Of a stretch of 64,000 bases of DNA, positions 18,666 through 26,756 are shown piece by piece (position 1 is the stretch's first letter; each line of letters begins with the position of its first letter). The notes under the pieces are model-generated. The model was given only the letters and a program-made list of their open reading frames with translations. It was not told the DNA's origin and searched no databases. Source of the DNA: Ruegeria arenilitoris (GTDB taxonomy: Bacteria > Pseudomonadota > Alphaproteobacteria > Rhodobacterales > Rhodobacteraceae); contig NZ_WQDA01000001.1 in NCBI RefSeq assembly GCF_013032855.1, positions 317,501 through 381,500 of the forward strand. The letters run 5' to 3'. Both the position numbers and the translations under genes were made by a program.

Positions 18666-19219
18666 CAGGATCGGGCCTCGCTACCTTGCGCCTTGTGCCT
18701 GAAGAACAATACGCCCTTGGGAATCGGGGCCGGATCCTCTGCGGGGTCGTTGGTGGATTTGACCTCGGCTTCCGGCCTGGATGGAATTTGTTCCACAGCC
18801 GCAGGCTCGGCGGGTTGCTCGGGGTCCTTTGGCCCGACCTCTTCTTCCAACGAGACCGGTTCTACCTCAAGAGGTGACGGCTTTTTGGTTTCGGCCGAGG
18901 AATTTGCAGGCTCTTCAGCCGCGGGTTTGTCCTCGGGGATCACGTCGTGCATCGACGCCATGATCAATTCAAGCCGCTGTGCGACTGACTCGGCGCGCTC
19001 GGTCAGATCCTGCAGTTTGTGCCCGGACTGGTCAGATGCAGCACGCGCGGCATCCAGGGATTTTTTCAGTTCTTCCGCCTGTGCGGACAGCACGGAAACC
19101 GCACCACCGACGCCCCGCTCCAGGTCCGTGAACCGCCTGAGGCGTCGGGCCAGAACAAAACAGTACAATCCGGCCCCCAAGGCGCCGGCGACCAGCAAAA
19201 TGTCCGAGATCAGTTCCAA
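18665..19219 (-). CDS. Flagellar-cluster membrane protein, DUF6468-like
   Basis: This 184-residue protein has one N-terminal helix (residues 5-22), the basic stretch ARRLRRF, a coiled coil of about 70 residues, and a long Glu/Pro-rich disordered segment (about 98-165). The helix plus coiled coil resembles DUF6468 proteins found next to fliL in alphaproteobacterial flagellar loci. I assign it there on layout and position, not on a catalytic motif. It begins 9 bases after fliL and ends one base inside the motE-like start. The low-complexity acidic tail is unusual and may be a spacer. Confidence 0.65.
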   Translation of the reverse strand: MELISDILLVAGALGAGLYCFVLARRLRRFTDLERGVGGAVSVLSAQAEELKKSLDAARAASDQSGHKLQDLTERAESVAQRLELIMASMHDVIPEDKPAAEEPANSSAETKKPSPLEVEPVSLEEEVGPKDPEQPAEPAAVEQIPSRPEAEVKSTNDPAEDPAPIPKGVLFFRHKAQGSEARS

Positions 19220-19228
19220 TTTCGCCTC

Positions 19229-19726
19229 CTAGTTCAATACGAATTCCGTGACCAGAACGTCACGTACCCGACCTTCGCCAACGACGATGCCGATGCGCCG
19301 CAGCAGGTGCCCGCGGATGCGAACCAGAGCCAGCGAGTCTTCGAGGTCGGACAGGTTGATGGCCCGGAGATAGCCGTTCATCACGTCCATGATGCGGGGA
19401 ATCATCTTTTCCACCTCGGCCTCGTGACCGGCGGCCACCTCAAGTTGAGCGTGGAATTTCAGATGGCGCGAATCGCCGGAATTCACGGACACGATCACGG
19501 GCGGCAGGTCGACGAACCCGACATCCGGCAACGCATCGATCGCATCTCCGGCGTCCGCGTTTTCCGCTGTTTCTCCCTCGGCCTCTGGGCCTTTGCCCAA
19601 AAGCCCGGACGCGGTCACATAGTACCCGCCCGCAGCACCTAGCAGCGCCAGAACCGCGCCAATCATCAGTCCGTTTTTGCTCGACTTCTTCGGGCCTTCT
19701 GCCTCATCCACGGTCGCGTCTGTCAT
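19229..19726 (-). CDS. fliL: Flagellar basal-body-associated protein FliL
   Basis: FliL surrounds the stator in the inner membrane and supports torque. The 165-residue chain has a cytoplasmic lead (KKSSKNG), one transmembrane helix (about residues 20-40), an acidic linker rich in Glu/Ala/Asp, and a periplasmic domain. That domain runs from FVDLPPVIV to the conserved end VRDVLVTEFVLN. The ATG at 19726 has GAGG five bases upstream, so I prefer it to the ATG at 19759, which lacks a site. It is the first gene of the leftward arm and diverges from fliF across a CtrA-like motif. Confidence 0.92.
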   Translation of the reverse strand: MTDATVDEAEGPKKSSKNGLMIGAVLALLGAAGGYYVTASGLLGKGPEAEGETAENADAGDAIDALPDVGFVDLPPVIVSVNSGDSRHLKFHAQLEVAAGHEAEVEKMIPRIMDVMNGYLRAINLSDLEDSLALVRIRGHLLRRIGIVVGEGRVRDVLVTEFVLN

Positions 19727-19772
19727 GGCGTCCTCATTCTTGCGTTCGGCACCCGTCATAACCCCGCAGGGA

Positions 19773-19787
19773 CTAACCGATTGTTAA
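19773..19787. promoter_or_regulatory. CtrA-like binding site between fliL and fliF
   Basis: CTAA-CCGATTG-TTAA matches the CtrA consensus TTAA-N7-TTAA at seven of eight fixed bases with exact 7-base spacing. It lies 46 bases upstream of the fliL start and 58 bases upstream of the fliF start, the only intergenic space between the two flagellar arms. CtrA is known to control motility genes in Rhodobacterales; binding here is inferred. Confidence 0.55.
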
Positions 19788-19845
19788 GGGCAATCGTTCA
19801 AACAGGGCACGAGCCGCACAGAATGTCGGCGAGTCGGAGGTGAGC

Positions 19846-21441
19846 GTGCAGCAGATCGGAACTGTCTGGGCAAGTTTGGGCAGGCGCAAACAAATCATCG
19901 TGGCGGGGGCGGCTGTCGTCGTGTTCCTGAGTGTCCTGGCGATGTCGCGGTTGGTGACATCTCCGTCCATGACACTCCTCTATGCGGGGCTGGAAAGCGG
20001 GGCGGCGGGGGATATCGTCCGCGCCCTGGATCAACGCGGTGTCACCTACGAGATTCGTGGCGGCTCAATCTATGTTCCGGGCTCGCAACGCGACGAGTTG
20101 CGCATGACCCTGGCAAGCGAGGGTCTGCCTGCAAATGGCAACCGGGGTTATGAACTGCTGGATACGCTGAGTGGGTTCGGTACGACCTCGCAGATGTTCG
20201 ACGCTGCCTATTGGCGCGCCAAGGAGGGTGAACTGGCGCGAACCATCGTCAGCAGCCCTCATGTGGGGCAGGCGCGGGTTCACATTGCCAGCGGGTCCAC
20301 AAGCCCGTTCCAGCCCAGCGTTTCGCCAACCGCTTCGGTCTATCTGGTGCCATCCGGGGCCAAGATCACGGTCGAACAGGCCAAGGCGATCCGTTTTCTG
20401 GTGGCCTCCGCCGTGACCGGCCTCGCGCCCGAGGATGTTGCGGTGATCGATTCCAACGGTGCGGTGATCGGCCCGCAAGAGACGGCGGTTGCCGCCGACA
20501 CTGCCGATGACAAGGCCAAGGTCCTGCGCGACCGCGTCCTGCGGCTGGTCGAGGCGCGCGTCGGACCTGGCAATGCGGTGGTCGAAGTCAGCGTCGACAC
20601 GGTTACCGAGACCGAATCCATAAGAGAGCGGCGGTTCGACCCCAAGGGCCGTGTCGCAATCAGCACCGATGTCGAGGAACGGTCGGATACCTCCCGCAAT
20701 CAATCGTCTGATGTGACGGTCGCGTCCAACCTGCCGGACGGGGACGGCAATGGCACCGATGAATCGAATTCTTCAGCCACGCAAACCCGCGAGCGGATCA
20801 ACTATGAGGTTTCAGAGACCGAGCTTGAAGTTCTGCGGGTGCCGGGGGCCATCAAACGCTTGACGGTTGCCGTGCTGGTCAACGGAACCCGAACAACGGA
20901 CGCCACCGGTGCCGAGGTTTTTATGCCGATGGCACAGCCGGAACTTGACGCTCTGGAAGAGCTTGTCGCCTCGGCCGTGGGCTTCAATGCGGATCGCGGG
21001 GATGTCATCACGCTGAAATCCCTGGAACTGCCCAATGTCGAACCGCAAGGAACAATGGCGACCGCTTCGGTCTGGCAAAGCATCCATCTGGATACGATGT
21101 CGCTGATACAGATGGCAGTGTTGGCCATCGTATCGCTGGTTATGGGGCTGTTCGTGATCCGGCCGATCCTGACCGGTTCGGCCGCAGTGCCAGCCTTGCC
21201 GCCTGCCGCAGCCTCCGCCGAGGGCGGCGCGCCATATCTTGTCGGTGAAATCTCAGATGCTGATGGACAGGAATTCAGCGCTCCCACCGGCCAGGGTGAA
21301 AACGGAGGCTCTGTGCCTGCGATTGGGTCCACGGCAAGCGAAGATGCGGTCGGCCGTTTGCGCGCCCTGATCGGGGACAAACAGGAAGAGACGGTCGAAA
21401 TTCTGCGGAGCTGGTTGGAAGAAAACGAGGATAAGGTGTGA
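19846..21441 (+). CDS. fliF: Flagellar MS-ring protein FliF
   Basis: FliF forms the membrane ring on which the flagellar basal body is built. The chain has 531 residues, with an N-terminal helix at about 18-36, ring-building motifs LYAGLE and TMLASEGLP-like TLASEGLPANGNRGYELLD, and a YxVSETE segment (YEVSETELEVLRVPGAIKR). A second helix lies near residues 415-440, followed by a cytoplasmic tail whose end (GRLRALIGDKQEETVEILRSWL) is the FliG-binding region. A GTG at 19840 overlaps the GGAGG motif (19836-19840), so I prefer the GTG at 19846, which is spaced 5 bases from it. The next gene overlaps its stop. FliG itself is not encoded here. Confidence 0.93.
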   Translation: MQQIGTVWASLGRRKQIIVAGAAVVVFLSVLAMSRLVTSPSMTLLYAGLESGAAGDIVRALDQRGVTYEIRGGSIYVPGSQRDELRMTLASEGLPANGNRGYELLDTLSGFGTTSQMFDAAYWRAKEGELARTIVSSPHVGQARVHIASGSTSPFQPSVSPTASVYLVPSGAKITVEQAKAIRFLVASAVTGLAPEDVAVIDSNGAVIGPQETAVAADTADDKAKVLRDRVLRLVEARVGPGNAVVEVSVDTVTETESIRERRFDPKGRVAISTDVEERSDTSRNQSSDVTVASNLPDGDGNGTDESNSSATQTRERINYEVSETELEVLRVPGAIKRLTVAVLVNGTRTTDATGAEVFMPMAQPELDALEELVASAVGFNADRGDVITLKSLELPNVEPQGTMATASVWQSIHLDTMSLIQMAVLAIVSLVMGLFVIRPILTGSAAVPALPPAAASAEGGAPYLVGEISDADGQEFSAPTGQGENGGSVPAIGSTASEDAVGRLRALIGDKQEETVEILRSWLEENEDKV

Positions 21442-22037
21442 TGTCGATCGCCCACCTGCTCGAGGATTTCACGGCTCAGGCCGACGGCGCGGATCTGCGA
21501 TTGCTGGACGAAGAAGCTTTGGAGGAAGAGCGGCTTGCCGCTTTCGAACGCGGATATGGTGCGGGGTGGGAGGATGCGTTGCAGACCCAAACCCAAGGTC
21601 GTGCTGCGCTGGCCGAGGATATGCGGGCAGCCTTCTCCGATATGTCCTTCACCTACCAGGAAGCTCTGACCCGGATGACCTTGTCGCTTGAACCGATGTT
21701 CAGCGCTCTGGTTCAGACTGTTCTACCCAAGGTGTTGGATCGGGGGCTTGCCGCTCGTGTAATCGAGCAGTTGAGCGAAATGGCCAAGGCGCGGGTCGCA
21801 CAACCGATCCTTTTGTTGGTTCCACCCGGTGTTGAGGGGGATGTCGAGGCGTTGTTGCCCGCCGACATAACGCCCCTCCCCAAGGTCGTCGCGGACCCCG
21901 AGTTGATGCCGGGTCAGGCGCGGTTGCAGGTCGGCACCGCCCGGTCCGAGGTTGATTGCACCGCGCTGCTGGACGCGATCGCCGCCGCTTTCGACGCATT
22001 TGTTTTTGAGGCAAAAGAGGCTTTGTCAAATGAGTGA
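21441..22037 (+). CDS. fliH: FliH-like flagellar export regulator
   Basis: This 198-residue soluble protein has an acidic N-terminal third (DEEALEEERLAAFERGYGAGWEDAL) with the glycine-spaced helix typical of FliH, which holds the export ATPase FliI. The C-terminal half (ILLLVPPGVEGDVEALLP and beyond) resembles the FliH/YscL globular domain. Assignment rests on this layout and on its place between fliF and fliN. The ATG at 21441 shares a base with the fliF stop (TGATG). It overlaps fliN by 8 bases. FliI is not in the window. Confidence 0.65.
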   Translation: MSIAHLLEDFTAQADGADLRLLDEEALEEERLAAFERGYGAGWEDALQTQTQGRAALAEDMRAAFSDMSFTYQEALTRMTLSLEPMFSALVQTVLPKVLDRGLAARVIEQLSEMAKARVAQPILLLVPPGVEGDVEALLPADITPLPKVVADPELMPGQARLQVGTARSEVDCTALLDAIAAAFDAFVFEAKEALSNE

Positions 22038-22317
22038 CGCACCTGCATCCAAACCTGAAAGACCCAACCCGTTCGAAGCCGTTCCCATAGAGGTGACGGT
22101 TTCCGTCGGTCGGGCGCGCCCCTTGATACGCGACCTGTTGAGCATGGGTGAGAACGCCGTTCTGACCTTGGACAAACGGGTCGAAGATCCGGTGGATCTG
22201 TATGTCGGCGACCAATTGGTCGCCCGTGGTCTGCTCGAGGAAATGGAGGGGGACAATGCCGGTCAATTGGCGGTGCGTCTGACCGAGATTTCGGATTTCC
22301 AGAACGGACTTGGATGA
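22030..22317 (+). CDS. fliN: Flagellar motor switch protein FliN
   Basis: This is a short SpoA-domain protein of 95 residues. FEAVPIEVTVSVGRARPLIRD, followed by LDKRVEDPVDLYVGDQLVARG and VRLTEI, matches the FliN C-terminal fold that forms the lower C-ring and binds FliH. Typical FliN has a longer N-terminal extension; this one is near the minimal domain. It overlaps fliH by 8 bases, and its TGA lies inside the fliP ATG (ATGA). FliM and FliG partners are not in the window. Confidence 0.85.
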   Translation: MSDAPASKPERPNPFEAVPIEVTVSVGRARPLIRDLLSMGENAVLTLDKRVEDPVDLYVGDQLVARGLLEEMEGDNAGQLAVRLTEISDFQNGLG

Positions 22318-23045
22318 TGCGTCGGGCGGCCTGGTGTGCAATTGTGATCCTTGTGCTGACACCCGCACTGGCATCGGCACAGGAGCTGTCGCTGTCATTG
22401 GGCGACGGCGGATCCATATCGGCGCGAACCATTCAGTTGATCCTGCTGATCACGGTGCTCAGCCTAGCACCCGGCCTTGCGATCATGGTGACCTGTTTTC
22501 CATTTCTGGTCACGGTACTGGCCATTCTGCGGCAGGGGATCGGGTTGCAACAGTCCCCGCCCAACATGTTGATCGTCAGCCTGGCGCTGTTTCTGACCTA
22601 CTTCATCATGGAGCCGGTTTTTACCCAGGCTTGGGACACCGGGATCCGACCGATGGTCGAAGAAACGCTCGCGGTAGAGCCTGCATTGGAACGTGCCATG
22701 GTGCCGTTCCGCGAGTTCATGGTGGCGCGGCTGGATGGTGACACGTTTCGGGCCATGGCGGCCTTGCGCCCCGACACCGCTTCGATGCAGCTGTCGCCGG
22801 AGGCGCCACTGTCGGTTCTCATGCCGTCGTTCATGCTGTCCGAGGTTGCCCGCGCGTTCCAGATCGGATTCCTGATATTTTTACCGTTTCTGATCATCGA
22901 TCTTGTAGTGGCCGCGGTCCTCATGTCGATGGGGATGATGATGGTGCCGCCCGCCACGGTTTCGCTGCCGTTCAAACTGGCGTTTTTCGTGATTGCAGAT
23001 GGGTGGTCCCTGATCGCCAGTGCCTTGGTGCGAAGCTATTCCTAG
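22314..23045 (+). CDS. fliP: Flagellar type III export gate protein FliP
   Basis: FliP is a core of the export gate. The 243-residue protein begins with a signal-like segment (AIVILVLTPALASAQ). Next comes a helix pair containing LVTVLAILRQGIGLQQSPPN and the following LALFLTYFIMEP. A large periplasmic loop follows, then C-terminal helices with the signature SEVARAFQIGFLIFLPFLII and the following MGMMMVPP. Its length is normal. It is the last gene of this arm; the two-component kinase gene is convergent 17 bases on. FliQ, FliR, FlhA and FlhB are not present, so the export gate genes are split from this locus. Confidence 0.95.
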   Translation: MMRRAAWCAIVILVLTPALASAQELSLSLGDGGSISARTIQLILLITVLSLAPGLAIMVTCFPFLVTVLAILRQGIGLQQSPPNMLIVSLALFLTYFIMEPVFTQAWDTGIRPMVEETLAVEPALERAMVPFREFMVARLDGDTFRAMAALRPDTASMQLSPEAPLSVLMPSFMLSEVARAFQIGFLIFLPFLIIDLVVAAVLMSMGMMMVPPATVSLPFKLAFFVIADGWSLIASALVRSYS

Positions 23046-23062
23046 CCTGCATGTGGACGGTC

Positions 23063-24502
23063 TCAGCGCCGGATCTGCAGCCGTGCCCGCAGACCCTGAT
23101 CACCCGCTTCAAAGCGCAGCGAGCCACCATGCTGCTCTGCCACGGTTGCAACGATTGTCAGGCCCAGTCCGAACCCGTCGGACGACCCGATGTTCGAACC
23201 GCGCCGGAACGGGGCCATCAGCGCCTCGATATCCGAAACGGACAAGTTGGTTCCCTTGTCTTCGACGACAATCGTGGCAGTTTCCGCGTCGGTTTCTAGT
23301 TCAACCGTTGCGTGGCGCCCGTATTTCAGCGCGTTGTCGATCAGGTTCGTCAGCGCCCGTTTCAATGAGATCGGTCGCGCCATGACAAGGATGCGGCGGG
23401 TTTCCGGAAGCGAGCCATGCCCGCGCCGCGACATGAAGAGCGACGCCGCGCCCTCCACCTCGACCGGGGCGACTTGTTTCAGGGTCACAGGCAGATCCAT
23501 ATCCTGGTAGTCGGCAACCAGCGACTCGACCAGTGAGGTGAGAGAGATCTGGCGCGGGTCCTCGATGCTCAGTTCCGAGCGGGTGTAGGTCAACACGCTT
23601 TCGATCATGCCGGTCATCTGGTCGACATCGGACTCCAGCTTCTCTCGCAACTCGGCGTCCGGAATCAGCGCCGCGCGCAGACGCACGCGGGCCGCTGGCG
23701 TCCCAAGGTCGTGGCTGACGCCGGACAAGACAGTGGCACGCTTTTCCAGCTGTGCGCGTTCGTCCTCAAGATGCGTATTGACCGCCGATACGATGTCGCG
23801 CAGTTCGGCCGGCCCGGACATGTCGTAGCTGTCCGGACCCCCGCTGCGCCGGCGGTCACGCAGCGACTGGGAGAACCGCAAAAAGCTGTCTGTCACATTG
23901 CCGACTGATGTCAGAATGATCGCAAGTGCCACGACCGCCAAAAAGATCGCGGGCAGACGCAGGTCGGCCGGGGCCGCATCGCACCCCCAGACCCGCGTAC
24001 CGTCGATCTTCTGCCACGCGCCCTGTCCGAACCGGGCCACCAGAATGGGTTCGCTGCAATAGGTGGCCAGCAGGCGTGTCAGGTTACCCATCTTCTGCGG
24101 CCCGGTCTGATCGCTGCCTGACACGATGTCGGATACCGGATAGACCAGCCGGTCGGACAAGACCGCAAGCGTCAGGTTTCGCCCGCTGAGCGGTGCGGAG
24201 CTGTCGGTCAGAATGGACAGGTTGGTCAGAAACCGGCGTCCTGCAAGGTCGGGCAACTGCTCGAATTCACCCGCATCGGCCAGACTTGCGGCCTCGGGCG
24301 GCAGTGGCGTGATCAACACGTCGGGATGCGAGGCGCGACCTGTGCGCAGATCTTCGTAGACCGAGAACCCGGCAACATAGGCCCGGGTTAGATAGGCGTC
24401 CCAGTTGCGAACGGATGAAAACCACAGTCCTGCCGCCAGCAACCCGGCAGCAAACGCACCCAGGCTCCAGGCCCAGCCCAGATCCCGCAGGCGCAGGGTC
24501 AT
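23063..24502 (-). CDS. Sensor histidine kinase, GtrS-like, paired with the following regulator
   Basis: This 479-residue inner-membrane kinase has a helix at about 10-29, a periplasmic sensor domain of roughly 150 residues, a second helix at about 183-201, a HAMP-like linker, and the phosphoacceptor box VSHDLGTPAARV with His264. The usual Arg after SHDL is Gly here. The ATPase core has NLIDNALKYG, a DKGTN segment and GFGLGL. Its start overlaps the regulator stop as ATGA. In Pseudomonas a GtrS/GltR pair sits beside gtsABCD and responds to glucose metabolites. The same neighbourhood here suggests sugar-derived ligands, but the sensor domain itself gives no direct proof. Confidence 0.88.
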   Translation of the reverse strand: MTLRLRDLGWAWSLGAFAAGLLAAGLWFSSVRNWDAYLTRAYVAGFSVYEDLRTGRASHPDVLITPLPPEAASLADAGEFEQLPDLAGRRFLTNLSILTDSSAPLSGRNLTLAVLSDRLVYPVSDIVSGSDQTGPQKMGNLTRLLATYCSEPILVARFGQGAWQKIDGTRVWGCDAAPADLRLPAIFLAVVALAIILTSVGNVTDSFLRFSQSLRDRRRSGGPDSYDMSGPAELRDIVSAVNTHLEDERAQLEKRATVLSGVSHDLGTPAARVRLRAALIPDAELREKLESDVDQMTGMIESVLTYTRSELSIEDPRQISLTSLVESLVADYQDMDLPVTLKQVAPVEVEGAASLFMSRRGHGSLPETRRILVMARPISLKRALTNLIDNALKYGRHATVELETDAETATIVVEDKGTNLSVSDIEALMAPFRRGSNIGSSDGFGLGLTIVATVAEQHGGSLRFEAGDQGLRARLQIRR

Positions 24503-25236
24503 GCCTCCTGTTCCACGGTGACCTCGCAGGCGAAGACATAGCCGACACCGCGGGCCGTGCGCAGCATCTGCGGATCTTTGGGGTTGGTCTCGATCTTGGA
24601 CCGCAGCCGCCCTACCAGAACGTCGATGGCCCGACCCTGAGCTTCGGGTTTGTCACCGGTGCCGGTCACGTCCAGCGCGGCGGCGATCTCGTCGCGGGTC
24701 AGCGGAATGTGCGGGTTGGCCAGCAGCACCTTGAGCAACGCGGTTTCGCGCTGCGACAGCGACACCTGGTACCCGTCCGGGGCATGCACCTCGTCGCGTT
24801 TGCCGTCATAGACCCATCCGCCAAAGCGGAACGTGCGGATCCGCCGGCGATAGGCCAGCGATGGCGTGCGCCGCGCGCGCTGCATCACCGCGCGCACACG
24901 CGCCAGCAGCAGTTGCGGGTTGAACGGCTTGGCGATGTAGTCGTCGGCGCCAACCTCGTACCCGGCCATCCGCTGATGATCGGCAGATAGGGCCGACACG
25001 AAGATGATCGGCACGTCCTGCTCGCGGCGCAGCCGGGCGCAGATATCGACCCCGTTCTCGTCACCCAGCATCACGTCCAGAAGGATCAGGTCGATGCGGC
25101 CTGACTTCAGGTGTGCCTGTACCTCGCGCTCGGTGGCTGCTGGCAGGGCAATGAACCCGTTCTGGTGAAAGAACTGGGTCAACATCGACCGGATTTCCGG
25201 ATCGTCATCCACAACCAGCAGACGTGGAATGCTCAC
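24499..25236 (-). CDS. OmpR-family response regulator, GltR-like
   Basis: This is a transcription factor of 245 residues. The receiver domain (residues 1-120) has the acidic pocket VVDDDPE, phosphoacceptor Asp54 in LILLDVMLG and the lysine in AKPF. A winged-helix DNA-binding domain follows (about 140-235: LSQRETALLKVL, RAIDVLVGRLRSKIE and TARGVGYVF). The GTG at 25236 follows GGAGG and is preferred over a longer frame to 25275. It is divergent from gtsA across 218 bases holding a phased TGTAAC array, the kind of direct repeat that OmpR-type regulators bind. Control of the sugar importer is the natural inference. Confidence 0.92.
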   Translation of the reverse strand: MSIPRLLVVDDDPEIRSMLTQFFHQNGFIALPAATEREVQAHLKSGRIDLILLDVMLGDENGVDICARLRREQDVPIIFVSALSADHQRMAGYEVGADDYIAKPFNPQLLLARVRAVMQRARRTPSLAYRRRIRTFRFGGWVYDGKRDEVHAPDGYQVSLSQRETALLKVLLANPHIPLTRDEIAAALDVTGTGDKPEAQGRAIDVLVGRLRSKIETNPKDPQMLRTARGVGYVFACEVTVEQEA

Positions 25237-25276
25237 GCTGTTCCTCCCCGATTTCCCCCTCGACGCTGCCCTCAAT

Positions 25277-25322
25277 TGTAACGGACTGCAACAGATTCAA
25301 GGTCAACGTAACACGCTGTAAC
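25277..25322. promoter_or_regulatory. Phased TGTAAC hexamer array between the regulator and gtsA
   Basis: TGTAAC (25277), TGCAAC (25287), CGTAAC (25307) and TGTAAC (25317) start at exact multiples of 10 bases; the 25297 slot holds a degenerate TCAAGG. Two pairs of 10-bp-spaced direct repeats are the expected layout for an OmpR-family dimer pair. The array begins 41 bases upstream of the regulator GTG and ends 133 bases before gtsA, so it could serve both autoregulation and activation. Confidence 0.65.
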
Positions 25323-25454
25323 AAAAGGCGGGAAAATTTGCAGCCCGCGCCGGATACATGGGATATTTGCCATTGCCAGACGGCAAGCGGCTGCCGGTAA
25401 TGTCCCGCATCGCTGCCCCGCGGCAGCAAACAAGGATCTGGGAGGATACCAAAC

Positions 25455-26699
25455 ATGAAACGTTTCGCACTCGCCACGGCGTCGTCGCTGGCCGTTCTGG
25501 CTGGCACGTCGGTGATGGCCGAACCGCAGGCCGAAGTTCTTCACTGGTGGACGTCGGGCGGCGAGGCCAAGTCGGTCGCCGTTCTGCAGGAAGAGTTCGC
25601 GGCCAATGGCGGCACCTGGACGGATATGCCCGTTGCAGGCGGCGGCGGAGACGCGGCGATGACCGCGCTGCGCGCCCGCGTTCTGGCCGGCAACGCGCCG
25701 ACCGCCGTTCAGTTGAAAGGCCCGGCGATCCAGGAATGGTACGAAGAGGGTGTTCTGGCGGACATCTCGAACGTTGCCGAGGCCGAGGGCTGGGCCGAAG
25801 TCCTGCCCGCCTCGATCGCGGCGCATATGCAGTGCGAAGGCACCTGGTGTGCCGCACCGGTCAACGTGCATCGTATCGACTGGATCTGGGCAAATGCCGA
25901 CATCCTGGCCGCCAATGACATTGAGATGCCGACCACCTGGGAAGAGTTCAACGCCGCTGCCGAGAAGCTGCAGGCCGCAGGCATCATCCCGCTGGCCCAC
26001 GGTGGTCAGGCCTGGCAAGACGCAACCGTCTTCGAAGCAGTTGCGCTGGGCATCGGTGGACCCGAGTTCTTCAAGAAGGCTTTTGTCGATCTGGACCCCG
26101 AGACTCTGACCTCGGACACGATGGTTCAGATTTTTGACCAGATGCGCACCCTGCGCGGGTTCGTTGATGAGAACTTCTCGGGCCGCGACTGGAACCTGGC
26201 CACCGCCATGGTCATGAACGGTGAGGCCGCCTTCCAAATCATGGGTGACTGGGCCAAGGGTGAATTCCTGGCCGCGGGCAAGGTCCCCGGCGAAGACTTC
26301 CTGTGCGCCTCGACCCCCGGTGACGGCTATCTGTACAACGTCGACAGCTTTGCCATGTTCGACGTGGACGGCGACGACAAGCGCGCCGGTCAGGAACTGC
26401 TGGCCAAGCTGATCGTCGCGCCCAAGTTCCAGGAAGTGTTCAACCTGAACAAGGGTTCGATCCCGGCGCGGACCGACGTGGCGCTGGACAAGTTCGACAT
26501 CTGCGCCAAGATCTCGGCCGAAGACATGGGCGCTTCGTCCGCCAATGGCTCGCTGCTGCCGTCCTACGCGCATGGCATGGCGCTGCGCGGTGCGCAGGCT
26601 GGTGCGATCACCGACGTCGTGACCGCGCATTTCAACTCGGATATGTCCTCGGCTGACGCGGTTCAGCAACTGGCGGACGCGGTGGCAAACAGCTACTGA
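25455..26699 (+). CDS. gtsA: Glucose/mannose-type ABC transporter substrate-binding protein
   Basis: This is a periplasmic solute-binding protein of 414 residues with a signal peptide cleaved near MAEPQAE. The start of the mature chain (VLHWWTSGGEAK) and PVAGGGGDAAM, KGPAIQEW, APVNVHRIDWIW and AHGGQAWQD are hallmarks of the GtsA/glucose-binding group. Two cysteine pairs (near EGTWC and DFLC) could form disulfides. GGGAGG precedes the ATG. A stem-loop follows before the permeases, as is common when the binding protein is made in excess. Glucose is the most likely ligand by family; other hexoses are possible. Confidence 0.9.
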   Translation: MKRFALATASSLAVLAGTSVMAEPQAEVLHWWTSGGEAKSVAVLQEEFAANGGTWTDMPVAGGGGDAAMTALRARVLAGNAPTAVQLKGPAIQEWYEEGVLADISNVAEAEGWAEVLPASIAAHMQCEGTWCAAPVNVHRIDWIWANADILAANDIEMPTTWEEFNAAAEKLQAAGIIPLAHGGQAWQDATVFEAVALGIGGPEFFKKAFVDLDPETLTSDTMVQIFDQMRTLRGFVDENFSGRDWNLATAMVMNGEAAFQIMGDWAKGEFLAAGKVPGEDFLCASTPGDGYLYNVDSFAMFDVDGDDKRAGQELLAKLIVAPKFQEVFNLNKGSIPARTDVALDKFDICAKISAEDMGASSANGSLLPSYAHGMALRGAQAGAITDVVTAHFNSDMSSADAVQQLADAVANSY

Positions 26700-26708
26700 T
26701 CCAACACG

Positions 26709-26737
26709 CTCTGCCCCCTATACTGCGGGGCAGAGCA
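26709..26737 (+). other. Intercistronic stem-loop between gtsA and gtsB
   Basis: GCTCTGCCCC (26709-26718) pairs perfectly with GGGGCAGAGC (26728-26737) around a 9-base loop, beginning 10 bases after the gtsA stop. Such hairpins between binding-protein and permease genes usually protect the upstream mRNA or reduce read-through, giving more binding protein than permease. No long T-run follows, only ATCTTT. Confidence 0.7.
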
Positions 26738-26756
26738 TCTTTCCCCGGAGGAAAAA

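Noticed and set aside
19805..19821. Possible sigma-54 promoter before fliF (GGGCACG then GCAC)
   Set aside because: The -24 half is close but the -12 half matches only one of four consensus bases, so I do not call it.
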